Below, one piece after another: positions 21,548 through 29,641 of a DNA stretch of 34,245 nt. Where the stretch lies: NCBI GenBank assembly GCA_023269675.1, contig JAHFSX010000054.1, positions 1 through 34,245 of the forward strand, read 5' to 3'. The position numbers and the translations under genes were made by a program. The notes beneath the pieces were generated by a model. It saw only the letters and a list, made by a program, of their open reading frames with translations, did no database searches and was not told where the DNA came from. How positions within the stretch are numbered: the first letter of the stretch is position 1; the number at the start of each line of letters is the position of its first letter. This DNA is from Verrucomicrobiota bacterium. Its GTDB lineage: Bacteria; Verrucomicrobiota; Kiritimatiellia; RFP12; UBA1067.

Positions 21548-22398
21548 GTGGAGGCCGTACCTTTTTTAAGGAGCGCGCCGTTTCCGCCCGCCAGCCCCTC
21601 GTTCAGGCTGCCCGTGCGGTACCCCTGCAGGTCCACCGTCACATACCGGTAGCCCGCCGCCTTGACCCCCTGCACCACCGCCTCGCGCACGCCGTTCTCC
21701 AGCAGCGCCGGCAGGCCGGCGACCGGCACCTCGACGCGCGCGACCTCGCCGTGGTGACGCACGCGGCACTGCGCGAACCCCGCACCGCGCACCGCCTCCT
21801 CGGCCCGCTCGACCTGTGCCAGCACCTCGGCCGTGACCGGCGTGCCGTACGGGATGCGCGAGGCCAGACACGCCATGGCGGGCTTGTCGGCGGTCGGCAG
21901 CCCCGCCTTCGCCGACAGGACGCGGATCTCGGCCTTGGTCAGCCCCGCCTCCATCAGCGGACTCTTGACGCCCAGCTCCAGCGCCGCGCGCCGTCCCGGC
22001 CGGTAATCGCCCGCGTCGTCAGCGTTGTTGCCGTCGAGTACACACGCGAAGCCCTTCTCGGCAGCGACCTGGGCCACGAGCTCGAAGAGGTGCTTCTTGC
22101 AGAAATAACAGCGGTCCGCGGGATTCGCCGCATAACTCGGATCGCTCAGCTCGTCGGGATCGATCACGAGGCAGGCCACCCCCATCCCCTCCGCCAGGCG
22201 CAGCGCCTCGGCAAACTCCTTGCGCGGCAGACTCGGCGTGTCGGCGATCACCGCCAGCACGTTCTCCGGTCCCAGCGCATCGAGCGACGCGCGCAACAAA
22301 AACGAGCTGTCCACGCCTCCCGAAAAGCCCAGCGCCACCCGCCCGTACCCGCGCAGCAGCGCGTGCAGCTTCCGCTCTTTCTCTTCCAGTTGAGCCAT
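21544..22398 (-). CDS. larE: ATP-dependent sacrificial sulfur transferase LarE
   Basis: 284 residues. PP-loop ATPase motif SGGVDSSF (26-33). NPADRCYFCKKHLF (92-105) is a LarE/NCS signature. MACLASRIPYGTPVT places Cys177 where Lactiplantibacillus plantarum LarE has its sacrificial Cys176. LarE adenylates the pyridinium biscarboxylate precursor and donates the Cys sulfur during synthesis of the nickel-pincer (NPN) cofactor of lactate racemase-like LarA enzymes. No larA, larB or larC gene is visible in the window. It lies upstream of rplU on the same strand, but rplU has its own promoter. No Shine-Dalgarno is obvious before the ATG at 22398. Confidence 0.92.
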   Translation of the reverse strand: MAQLEEKERKLHALLRGYGRVALGFSGGVDSSFLLRASLDALGPENVLAVIADTPSLPRKEFAEALRLAEGMGVACLVIDPDELSDPSYAANPADRCYFCKKHLFELVAQVAAEKGFACVLDGNNADDAGDYRPGRRAALELGVKSPLMEAGLTKAEIRVLSAKAGLPTADKPAMACLASRIPYGTPVTAEVLAQVERAEEAVRGAGFAQCRVRHHGEVARVEVPVAGLPALLENGVREAVVQGVKAAGYRYVTVDLQGYRTGSLNEGLAGGNGALLKKGTAST

Positions 22399-22435
22399 TT
22401 TAAATTCCTAACCCGACGTTGCCAAAGCCAAGAAA

Positions 22436-22524
22436 TTTTTCACCACCAAGACTCCAAGAGCACAAAGCGCACGAAGTTTTTTCTTTGTGAACTTGGCGCC
22501 CTTTGTGCCTTAGTGGTGAAAATC
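22436..22524. repeat. Dispersed inverted-repeat element with CACAAAG/CTTTGTG core
   Basis: Ends TTTTTCACCACCAAG and CTTAGTGGTGAAAAT are imperfect inverted repeats of about 14-15 bp. The interior carries CACAAAG (left) and CTTTGTG (twice, right). It is unlike flanking DNA (AT-rich) and resembles CACCAAG/CACAAAG repeats that I recall from intergenic DNA of many environmental genomes. It sits between panC and larE. Copy number in this genome is unknown. Confidence 0.6.
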
Positions 22525-22560
22525 ACGTCCACCCATTCGATGGTCACACCCGCACGGCAA

Positions 22561-23403
22561 CTACAGCACCCGGTTGTCGATCAGGCGCGTCCTGCCGCAG
22601 TACACCGCGATCAGCGCCACGTGTCCGCGCGCGGCCGCGGCCGCCGGCTCCAGCGTCTCCGCGTCCACGATCTCCACGTAATCGACCTTCAGGGCGTGCC
22701 GCTCCAGCACCTCCGCCATGCGCCCCCGCACCTCACCCGCGGCGCAGGGGCCGGCCGCCACGGCCTCGGACGCCACCTGCAGCGCGCGGCTCAAGCCCAG
22801 GGCGCGCGCGCGCTCGTCGCCGACGAGATACACGTTGCGCGAACTGAGGGCGAGGCCGTCCGCCTCGCGCACGATCGGCGCCACCACGACCTCGAGCGGG
22901 AAGTTCAGGTCGCGCACCATGCGCCGGATGACCGCCGCCTGCTGATAATCCTTCTGGCCGAAGACCGCCACGTGCGGCAGGGCGATGTTGAACAGCTTGG
23001 CCACCACCGTGCAGACGCCGCGGAAATGGCCCGGCCGGCGCGCGCCGCACAGGCCGTTGCCGAGGCGCTCCTCGGTCACGTAGACACTGGCGTCCGGCGC
23101 ATACATCGCCGCCACCGGCGGCAGGAGCACAGCCGCCGCGCCCGCCTCGCGGCAGAGCGCCAGATCGCGCGCCTCGTCGCGCGGATACTTCGCGAAATCC
23201 TCGTTCGGCCCGAACTGCACCGGATTGACGAAGATGCTCACGGCCACAACATCCGACCGCTTTTTCGCAGCGTCGATCAGCGAGAGGTGCCCGGCATGCA
23301 GATAGCCCATGGTCGGAACCAAGCCGATCCGCAAACCGGCCGCGCGCTGCGCCAGCGCCCACGCCTGCATCTCCTCCGGGATTTGAAAAATAAGCATACT
23401 CAT
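22561..23403 (-). CDS. panC: Pantothenate synthetase (pantoate--beta-alanine ligase)
   Basis: 280 residues from the ATG at 23403, the usual PanC length; an upstream ATG at 23460 would add 19 residues. The ATP-binding motif VPTMGYLHAGHLSLI contains the HIGH-like HAGH. SIFVNPVQFGPNEDFAKYPR is diagnostic. FGQKDYQQ and SSRNVYL (KMSKS-like region) are present. The enzyme joins pantoate and beta-alanine with ATP, the last step to vitamin B5 for coenzyme A. No panB or panD is nearby. Flanked on both sides by intergenic repeat elements. Confidence 0.96.
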   Translation of the reverse strand: MSMLIFQIPEEMQAWALAQRAAGLRIGLVPTMGYLHAGHLSLIDAAKKRSDVVAVSIFVNPVQFGPNEDFAKYPRDEARDLALCREAGAAAVLLPPVAAMYAPDASVYVTEERLGNGLCGARRPGHFRGVCTVVAKLFNIALPHVAVFGQKDYQQAAVIRRMVRDLNFPLEVVVAPIVREADGLALSSRNVYLVGDERARALGLSRALQVASEAVAAGPCAAGEVRGRMAEVLERHALKVDYVEIVDAETLEPAAAAARGHVALIAVYCGRTRLIDNRVL

Positions 23404-23467
23404 GTTTTGGCTCAACGGTTCACGGTTCATCGGTTGGGATCGACTGGTCGGCAACTTCAAACGGATT

Positions 23468-23531
23468 ACGATTAAGATTAGGAGGCGGCACTTCCCTTCG
23501 TCATCCTAATCATGATCGTAATCTTAATCGT
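23468..23531. repeat. Inverted repeat, 13-bp perfect arms
   Basis: ACGATTAAGATTA (23468-23480) and its exact reverse complement (23519-23531) flank 38 bp that again contains CCTAATCATGATCG-like motifs. AT-rich compared with its surroundings. It lies between hemL and panC; the role is unknown and it may be a small mobile repeat. Confidence 0.55.
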
Positions 23532-23622
23532 TCAGGAAAGTCACCCCTCCGTTTGTGTCCGCTCCACGGGCGGCGGGCGTGCCTCCTGCCGGCTGCCGAT
23601 TGCCAATTGCCGACTTTCCCGC

Positions 23623-24885
23623 TCACTTCACCACCGCCTGCGCGAAAGCCGCAACATCCTCCTCGCTGTGCGCGGTCGAGATGAACCCGACCTCGAACTG
23701 CGACGGCGGCAGATAGTAACCGCGGTTCAGCAGCGTGTGGAAGTGTTGCGCATAGGCCTGCGTATCACACTTCTTGGCGTCCGCCAGATTCCTCACGGGC
23801 TGCCCGGTGAAGAACACCGTGAACACGCCGCCGTACTGCGCGCAGCGGCACGGCAGGCCCTTCGAGGCCGCGGCGGTGTTGATGGTCTCCGCCAGGCGCC
23901 GGCCGAGCTGCTCCAGCCGCGGATAGGGATCGTCGCGCTCGAGAATCTCGATGGTTTTCAGGCCCGCGGCCACCGCCAGGGGGTTGCCCGAGAGCGTGCC
24001 CGCCTGATAGATCTTGCCGCGCGGCGCGAGCTCGTCCATGAAGACCGCCGCACCGCCCACCGCCGCCAGAGGCAGCCCGCCGCCGATGATCTTGCCCAAG
24101 GTCATGAGATCAGGCTTCACCTCGGCGATACTCGCGTACGACGAAAGGTTGAAACGGAAGCCGTTGATCACCTCGTCGAAAATCAGCAGCGCGCCGCAGC
24201 GGTCCGCGTAGTGCCGCAGCTTCGCCAGGAAGCCCGGGTCCGGCATCACAAGCCCCATGTTGGCCGCAACCGGTTCCACGATGATCGCCGCGATCTCCTG
24301 GCCCTTCTCGCGGATGAGCTCATTGACCGCCTTCAGATCATTGTACGGCACGACATAGGTGTCGCTCGCCACATGCCGCGGGATGCCGGGCGAGGTCAGC
24401 GTGCCGCCCGTCAGCAGGCCGCTGCCGGCCGAGACGAGCACGCTGTCGCTGTGTCCGTGGTAACAGCCGTCGAACTTGATAATGCGCTTGCGGCCGGTGA
24501 CCGCGCGCGCGATGCGCAGCGCCGTCATCACCGCCTCGGTCCCGGAACTCACCAGCCGCACGCGCTCCAGACACGGCACCAGCGAGCAGAGCTTCTCTGC
24601 GAAAACCACTTCGATTTCAGTGTTGATGCCGAAGGTCGTGCCTTTCTCGGCCTGTTTCTGAATCGTCTCGACAATCTCGACGTTGGCGTGCCCGAGAATC
24701 ATCGCGCCCCAGGAGCAGCAGAAGTCGGTCAGCGTGCGTCCGTCCGCGGTCCGGATTTTCGAACCTTTTCCCGACTCGACGTAGACCGGCGTGCCGCCCA
24801 CGCCGTTGAACGCCCGCACCGGGCTGTTCACGCCGCCGGGGATCACTTTGCAGGCGCGTTCAAAAAGTGACTCGTGTGTTTTCAT
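23623..24885 (-). CDS. hemL: Glutamate-1-semialdehyde 2,1-aminomutase
   Basis: 420 residues, a PLP enzyme converting glutamate-1-semialdehyde to 5-aminolevulinate (C5 route to haem). Motifs: IPGGVNSPVRAFNGVGG near the N-terminus, SSGTEAVMTALRIAR, FDGCYHGHSD, FDEVINGFR (commonly FDEVMTGFR) and the PLP lysine K265 in TLGKIIGGG. AGTLSGNPLAVAAG is also typical. The C-terminus is complete. It lies downstream of the parvulin gene with 135 bp between them, so it may have its own promoter. The start at 24885 lacks a strong Shine-Dalgarno. Confidence 0.96.
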   Translation of the reverse strand: MKTHESLFERACKVIPGGVNSPVRAFNGVGGTPVYVESGKGSKIRTADGRTLTDFCCSWGAMILGHANVEIVETIQKQAEKGTTFGINTEIEVVFAEKLCSLVPCLERVRLVSSGTEAVMTALRIARAVTGRKRIIKFDGCYHGHSDSVLVSAGSGLLTGGTLTSPGIPRHVASDTYVVPYNDLKAVNELIREKGQEIAAIIVEPVAANMGLVMPDPGFLAKLRHYADRCGALLIFDEVINGFRFNLSSYASIAEVKPDLMTLGKIIGGGLPLAAVGGAAVFMDELAPRGKIYQAGTLSGNPLAVAAGLKTIEILERDDPYPRLEQLGRRLAETINTAAASKGLPCRCAQYGGVFTVFFTGQPVRNLADAKKCDTQAYAQHFHTLLNRGYYLPPSQFEVGFISTAHSEEDVAAFAQAVVK

Positions 24886-24938
24886 AGCTCATTTCTGTCG
24901 GGTGCGAATCCGCAAAGCCAGACCCGGAACCGTCAACC

Positions 24939-24982
24939 TTCAACGCTCACGTGGAGAACATCCGCAGCCGGCGAGCGTTGAA
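24939..24982. repeat. Inverted repeat upstream of hemL
   Basis: TTCAACGCTC (24939-24948) pairs perfectly with GAGCGTTGAA (24973-24982) across 24 nt. Further GAGCGTTCAGCGCTGAGCG follows. It could be a transcript-end hairpin for the parvulin gene, although no T-run follows, or a repeat. Confidence 0.4.
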
Positions 24983-25020
24983 AGTTGAGCGTTCAGCGCT
25001 GAGCGCCCGGACTTGAAACC

Positions 25021-25902
25021 TCACCCCATCTCGACGGTCGCTTTCGTCTTCAGCTCTTCCACATACGCCGTCATCGCCTCGCCGCGGCGGGCATGGCGGA
25101 TGAAGTCGGCGATCTGCTCACGCACCGCGCCGAAGTCGGCATCGCCAGCCTCTTCATGGGCGTTCTTGTAGATGATGTGATAGCCGAACTGCGTCTCGAT
25201 GATCTCGCTGACGTCGCCGTCCTTCATCGAAAACACCGCCCCGTCGAACTCCGGCACCATCATGCCGCGCGCGAACCAGCCGAGGCTGCCGCCCTCTTTG
25301 CCGCTCGGACACATGGAATGCGCCGCCGCCTCGTCCGCAAAGTCTTTGCCGCCGAGCACGCGCTCGCGGATCGCCGCGATCTTGGCCTTCGCCTCCTCTT
25401 TGGACGTCGCCGTATCGCCGTCGGGCGTAATGAGGATATGCTGCGCCAGCACGCGCTCGCTCGCCTTGAAATCGTCCTTGTGCGACTCGTAATGCGACAG
25501 GATGTCGGCCTCGGTCGGCTCAGACACACCCGTCACCGCCTTCTCGACCAGCTTGTCCACGCGGCGCCCGCGGCGCAACTGTTCGCGGAACGCCGCCACG
25601 TCGGTCTTCTGCTGAGCCAGTGCCGCCTCGAACGCCTCCTGCCCGCCGACCTGCTGCACGATCTTCGCGACCTGCTCGTCGACCTCCGCGTCGCTCACCG
25701 GCAGATCCAGCCGGGCGGCCTCGTCCAGCAGCAGCTTGGTGCCGATCGCCTGCTCAGTGGCCTTCTGCACCAGCGTCGCCAGCTGCCCGCGAATCTGCTC
25801 CTGCGACATCCCATGCTCGGCATAGAAACGGACCAGCCGCTCCAGTTCGAATTGGATCGCCTCTTCAGGAATCACCTGTCCGTTCACTTTGACTGTCTGC
25901 AT
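25021..25902 (-). CDS. Parvulin-type peptidyl-prolyl isomerase, SurA/NifM-like layout
   Basis: 293 residues without a signal peptide, so probably cytoplasmic. Residues 1-125 form a helical SurA_N-like domain (VNGQVIPEEAIQFELERL, LPVSDAEVDEQVAKI). Residues about 145-250 are the rotamase domain (VLAQHILI, AKIAAIRERVLGGKDF, GGSLGWFARGMMVPEFDGAVFSM, TQFGYHIIYK). The last 40 residues are helical. It would assist protein folding by proline isomerisation or act as a chaperone. AGAGGAG precedes the start. It begins 18 bp after the glnS stop codon on the same strand, so the two genes are almost certainly co-transcribed. Confidence 0.9.
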   Translation of the reverse strand: MQTVKVNGQVIPEEAIQFELERLVRFYAEHGMSQEQIRGQLATLVQKATEQAIGTKLLLDEAARLDLPVSDAEVDEQVAKIVQQVGGQEAFEAALAQQKTDVAAFREQLRRGRRVDKLVEKAVTGVSEPTEADILSHYESHKDDFKASERVLAQHILITPDGDTATSKEEAKAKIAAIRERVLGGKDFADEAAAHSMCPSGKEGGSLGWFARGMMVPEFDGAVFSMKDGDVSEIIETQFGYHIIYKNAHEEAGDADFGAVREQIADFIRHARRGEAMTAYVEELKTKATVEMG

Positions 25903-25920
25903 GTGCGTCTTTCTCCTCTG

Positions 25921-27645
25921 TTATTTCTTGGTCTCTTTGGTCCACGAGTCTTTCAGCGTGACCGTACGATTGAAAACGGGTTTGCCGGGCACGGACTCGC
26001 GCGTGTCCGCACAGAAATACCCGACACGTTCGAACTGGACGGTCTGGCCCGGGAGAGCCTCCGCCACCGCGGGCTCCGCAAAGGCCGTGACCGTCTTGAG
26101 CGACTCCGGGTTGAGGAACGTGAGGAAGTCGCGCGTCTCGTCGCCCATCGGATCCGACACGGTGAACAGCCGGTCATACAGCCGCACCGTCAGCGGCACC
26201 GCATGCGCCGCCGAAACCCAGTGGATGGTGCCCTTGACCTTGCGGCCGTCAGACGCGTTGCCGCCCTTGGAATCCGGGTCGTAGGTGCCGTGGATCTCGG
26301 TGACGGCCCCCGCGGCGTCCTTCACCACATGCGTGCAGGTGAAGAAGCAGGCGGCGCGCAGGCGCACCTCCTGGCCGGGCGTCACGCGGAAAAACTTCTT
26401 GGCCGGCACCTCCATGAAGTCCTCGCGCTCGATCAGGAGCTCGCGCCCGAAGGGCACCTGCCGCGTGCCCGCGGCGGGATCGTCCGGGTTGTTCTGGGCC
26501 TCGGCGTACTCGGTCCGTCCCTCGGGATAATTGTCGATCACCACCTTGACGGGATCCAGCACCGCCATGCGCCGCAGCGCCCGCTTGTTCAGGTCGTCGC
26601 GCAGGCAGTACTCAAGCAACGCCACGTCGGTCTGGCTCTCGTATTTGGAAACGCCGATGCGCTCGCAGAAGTCGCGGATCGCCTCGGGCGTGTAGCCGCG
26701 GCGGCGCAGGCCGCACACGGTGGGCATGCGCGGATCGTCCCAGCCGTCCACGCGCTTCTCCTGCACGAGCTGCAGCAGCTTGCGCTTGCTCATCACGGTG
26801 TAGGAGAGGTTCAGCCGCGCGAACTCGCGCTGCTGCGGACGGATCTTCACGCCGTTGCGCACAACCAGCAGCCCCATCTCATCCATGCGGTCAATCACCC
26901 AATCGTAGAGCGGGCGGTGCACCTCGAACTCGAGCGTGCACATCGAGTGCGTCACGCCCTCGTAGGCGTCCTCGATGGGATGGGCAAAGTCGTACATCGG
27001 ATAGATGCACCACGTGTCACCCGCGTGATAGTGCGGCACGTGCATGATGCGGTAGATCACCGGATCGCGGAAATGGATGTTCGGCGAGGACATGTCGATC
27101 TTCGCGCGCAGGCACAGCGTGCCGTCCGCGAACTCGCCGGCCTTCATGCGGCGGAAGAGCGCCAGATTCTCAGCGGGCGCGCGGTCGCGGGTCGGGCTCT
27201 CCTTGCCCGGCGCGGTCGGGATGCCGCGATACTCTTTCCACTGCTCCTGCGTGAGGTCGCACACATACGCCTGGCCTCTGCCGATCAGGTTCTCCGCGAT
27301 CTCATACATTTTGTCGAAGAGGTTGGCCGCGCTGTAGAAGCCGTCGCCCCAGTCGAAGCCCAGCCACCGGATGTCCTGCTTGATGCTCTCGGCGTACTCG
27401 TCCGACTCCTTGGACGGGTTGGTGTCGTCCATGCGCAGATTGCACTGGCCGCCGAACTCCTGGGCCATGCCGAAATCGATGCAGATGGCCTTGGCGTGGC
27501 CGATATGGATGTAGCCGTTCGGCTCCGGCGGAAACCGCGTCACCACCTGTCCGCCCGTTTTTCCGGCCGCCACATCTTCGGCGATCCACTGTTTCAGAAA
27601 ATGCCGGCTGGTATCCGACTCCACCGTCTTATGCTCGTCACTCAT
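25921..27645 (-). CDS. glnS: Glutaminyl-tRNA synthetase
   Basis: 574 residues. Class I motif PPEPNGYIHIGHAKAI (HIGH at 47-50) and the KMSKS-equivalent VMSKR (284-288). GlnRS markers MDDTNPSKE, YPMYDFAHPIEDA and VTHSMCTLEFE are present. The C-terminal anticodon-binding beta barrels are complete (VPAKKFFRVTPGQEVRLRAA, RVGYFCADTRES). It charges tRNA-Gln directly, so at least one route to Gln-tRNA does not need GatCAB. The ATG has AGGA 7 nt upstream. First gene of a pair with the parvulin. Confidence 0.97.
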   Translation of the reverse strand: MSDEHKTVESDTSRHFLKQWIAEDVAAGKTGGQVVTRFPPEPNGYIHIGHAKAICIDFGMAQEFGGQCNLRMDDTNPSKESDEYAESIKQDIRWLGFDWGDGFYSAANLFDKMYEIAENLIGRGQAYVCDLTQEQWKEYRGIPTAPGKESPTRDRAPAENLALFRRMKAGEFADGTLCLRAKIDMSSPNIHFRDPVIYRIMHVPHYHAGDTWCIYPMYDFAHPIEDAYEGVTHSMCTLEFEVHRPLYDWVIDRMDEMGLLVVRNGVKIRPQQREFARLNLSYTVMSKRKLLQLVQEKRVDGWDDPRMPTVCGLRRRGYTPEAIRDFCERIGVSKYESQTDVALLEYCLRDDLNKRALRRMAVLDPVKVVIDNYPEGRTEYAEAQNNPDDPAAGTRQVPFGRELLIEREDFMEVPAKKFFRVTPGQEVRLRAACFFTCTHVVKDAAGAVTEIHGTYDPDSKGGNASDGRKVKGTIHWVSAAHAVPLTVRLYDRLFTVSDPMGDETRDFLTFLNPESLKTVTAFAEPAVAEALPGQTVQFERVGYFCADTRESVPGKPVFNRTVTLKDSWTKETKK

Positions 27646-27710
27646 GTTCCATTCCTAACACCGGTCTCTCGACTTCCGGTTTCAAGTTTCCAGCTTCACG
27701 TTTCAAATGC

Positions 27711-28223
27711 TCACGGCCGCCACACGCGCACGTTCATCCTTTTGCGGCCCCACGTCTGGGCCTCACCATGCGACGCGTACCAAAGATCCAGTTTACGCCC
27801 CGTGATCGCGCCGCCGCGGTCTTCCACGCGCCCGTACCCGTAGCCCGGCACATACACCACCGTGCCGAACGGCAGCACCGACGTGTCCGCCGCGATGGTG
27901 CCGTGCTTCGCGCGCAGGCCGCAGGCCGACATCCCGACCGCTTTGGGCCGGCCTTTGTTCGGGCCGCTGCTGATGACCGGAGACCCCAGCCCGAGCCAGC
28001 CCCGGTCCCAGCTGCAGCACAGGCCGCAGTTGCAGTAGCCGGTCACCTCCATGGTCATCACGACCGGCGCCCGGCCCCGGGGCGGCTGGACGCGGTCGGT
28101 CAGGCAACCGGACCACCAGACCAGCAGCGGCAGACACAATCCGGCAAAAACGGCGGGCAGCCGCTCGCGCCAGCCTGCGCCGCGTCTGCCGGTCAAACCG
28201 TGATGTCTTGGGGGCTTGGACAT
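27711..28223 (-). CDS. 3D-domain (MltA/YuiC-like) envelope protein
   Basis: 170 residues. A basic N-terminus (HHGLTGRRGAGWRERL) precedes a hydrophobic segment (LPAVFAGLCLPLLVWWSGC), a signal peptide or, with WSGC, a non-standard lipobox. The rest is a double-psi beta barrel of the 3D family, named for three conserved Asp: AAD (D113), VEDRGG (D135) and KLDLW (D146). YCNCGLCC (63-70) adds a Cys cluster at the domain entrance. 3D domains occur in lytic transglycosylases and stationary-phase peptidoglycan-cleaving proteins, so a role in wall turnover is likely. No Shine-Dalgarno is visible before the ATG at 28223. Confidence 0.82.
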   Translation of the reverse strand: MSKPPRHHGLTGRRGAGWRERLPAVFAGLCLPLLVWWSGCLTDRVQPPRGRAPVVMTMEVTGYCNCGLCCSWDRGWLGLGSPVISSGPNKGRPKAVGMSACGLRAKHGTIAADTSVLPFGTVVYVPGYGYGRVEDRGGAITGRKLDLWYASHGEAQTWGRKRMNVRVWRP

Positions 28224-28417
28224 GGGATTAGAAGGATATCAGAACGCCTCTCCCCCCGCAATGCCCGCCTGACGCCAAGGGCCGGGCCGCTCAAGGCCCG
28301 TCCTCTGACCTCCACGCCGGCCCGGCCAGCAGGCCGGGCCCCGCCTCAAGTCCGGCCAGGGCGGCCCGCCGGGCGGGCGGCCCGCGTGCCGTCGTTTCAC
28401 CGGCGGGAGCGGCGGCC
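28224..28417. repeat. GC-rich palindrome cluster including repeat family 2, copy A
   Basis: Several stem-loops fill this gap: GGGCC-GCTCAA-GGCCC (about 28283-28298), the perfect 9-bp stem GGCCCGGCC-AGCA-GGCCGGGCC (28319-28340), and GGCGG/CCGCC-type stems from 28349 on. The segment TCCTCTGACCTC (28301-28312), 6 nt, then the GGCCCG hairpin, recurs at 29678-29716 with the same spacing, showing a dispersed repeat. Confidence 0.6.
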
Positions 28418-28681
28418 TCAAGCCGGGGAGGGGCTTGACGCTCCGCCCGGCGACGCCAGCCGGAGCGTCTGTCCGGCATACTCGACGACATCGCCGGCCC
28501 GCAGCTTCTTGCGCTTGCGGGTCTCAAGCTCGCCGTTGACGCGCACGCGCCCGGCCGCGATCACCAGCTTCGCGTCCCCGCCGCTCTGGGCCAGATTCGC
28601 AAACTTCAGCAGATCGCAGAGATCGACGATCTCCGTTTTAATCACCACTTCGCGCATGTGCAGGGATCCTTTACTTGTCAT
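28418..28681 (-). CDS. S4-domain RNA-binding protein (YbcJ/YaaA type)
   Basis: 87 residues, or 79 if the second ATG (28657) is used. The S4 fold is clear: VDLCDLLKFANLAQSGGDAKLVIAAGRVRVNGELETRKRKKLRAGDVVEYAG. Small stand-alone S4 proteins bind structured RNA, often rRNA or stalled ribosomal complexes. A short Pro/Ser tail follows. Both starts have a plausible ribosome site (GGAG 5 nt before the first, AAGGA 9 nt before the second). It lies 8 bp after the HAD-like gene on the same strand and is probably co-transcribed with it. Confidence 0.88.
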   Translation of the reverse strand: MTSKGSLHMREVVIKTEIVDLCDLLKFANLAQSGGDAKLVIAAGRVRVNGELETRKRKKLRAGDVVEYAGQTLRLASPGGASSPSPA

Positions 28682-28689
28682 TGCAGCTC

Positions 28690-29601
28690 CTAAAAACCGA
28701 AATCGAGCTGACCGGAAACCACCACCTTGCGGCCATCGGTCAGCCCCGGGTCGGAGGTGTCGTACACGCAGAACTTGATGGAAGGGAAGCGCTGCGAAAG
28801 CTCCTCCTGAATGTAGCGCTCGGCCGCGGCCACGTTGCCGAGATCATCGTCCGAGAAGCCCACGCTGATCGGGCGCCGCAGCGAGTCCGCTCCGGTGCGC
28901 GAGAGGATCTTGATGACGTGCTCGACGAAATCGCAGATCGCGAACTGCTTGGCGTTTTCAGTGGAGGGCCGTCCGCCGGACGCCTGCGTCAGCCACTGTT
29001 TGAAGCCGGGGTTGGTCACGGCGTGATACCGGTTGAGGGAAAGATAGTATTCAATCTCCTCGCCGTCCGTGCCGAACGCCGTCAGCCCGTCGAAACAGGC
29101 GCGGTACCCGCGCAGGTTGGCCAGCATCTCCTCTTTCTCCGCCGGCGTCAGCACCAGGTCGATGAAGAGCCGGACCGCCTGCCGGATCGATTCGGACTTG
29201 TGGCCGCGGGCCGTCACAATCGCGAAGAGCCGGCCTTCCACCAGCGTTTCCCGCAGGGTGTTGAAGCTCGGCCCGGGCTGCGTCTCGCCGCCGAGCACCT
29301 TCTCAAGCGACGCGCGCGTGTCGCGCAGGAAGCGGCTCTCGCGCTCCTCCTCATAATCCTGGAATTCGGCGAAGGCGTTCTCCCACACGCCGCCCGGCGC
29401 GCGATAGTTCTCCGTGTCCGTGCGCACCACCGCGAAGACCGCCGTCGAGACGTTGTGCGGCTGCCACGTGCCGTCGGGCATCCGTTTTTCAAGATGGATG
29501 TGCGTCGGCATGTGCAGGATGTTGTCGTCCCAGTCGAAAATGTAATACTTGAAATCCCGCTCGGCGACGCGAAGATTGACGTTTTGGACATGACGGCTCA
29601 T
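28690..29601 (-). CDS. HAD-superfamily-like protein with DxDxN motif I, unknown substrate
   Basis: 303 residues, cytoplasmic. Motif I reads YIFDWDDNIL (D23, D25), with Asn where phosphatases usually have Thr or Val. Motif II is FAIVTARG (T130), and the acidic motif IV is VGFSDDD (D251-D253). A large insert (about 30-110) separates motifs I and II and would form a cap, including HIHLEKRMPDG. A YYLSLNRYHAV stretch and an AKQFAICDFVEHVIKIL helix precede motif IV. The catalytic Asp pair is intact, so a phosphatase or phosphotransferase is likely; the substrate is not predictable. I recognise no named family. There is no Shine-Dalgarno before 29601. It is followed closely by the S4 gene. Confidence 0.72.
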   Translation of the reverse strand: MSRHVQNVNLRVAERDFKYYIFDWDDNILHMPTHIHLEKRMPDGTWQPHNVSTAVFAVVRTDTENYRAPGGVWENAFAEFQDYEEERESRFLRDTRASLEKVLGGETQPGPSFNTLRETLVEGRLFAIVTARGHKSESIRQAVRLFIDLVLTPAEKEEMLANLRGYRACFDGLTAFGTDGEEIEYYLSLNRYHAVTNPGFKQWLTQASGGRPSTENAKQFAICDFVEHVIKILSRTGADSLRRPISVGFSDDDLGNVAAAERYIQEELSQRFPSIKFCVYDTSDPGLTDGRKVVVSGQLDFGF

Positions 29602-29641
29602 TGGAAATTAAGGTATGATGCTTACCGCCGAATGTCAACCC

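Noticed and set aside
22503..23475. Plus-strand frames crossing panC and the CACAAAG repeat
   Set aside because: They read through the repeat and antisense to panC; peptides of this kind are common spurious translations of such repeats.
25093..27843. 916-codon plus-strand open frame opposite the parvulin and glnS genes
   Set aside because: Spurious antisense frame; glnS and parvulin on the minus strand are unambiguous.
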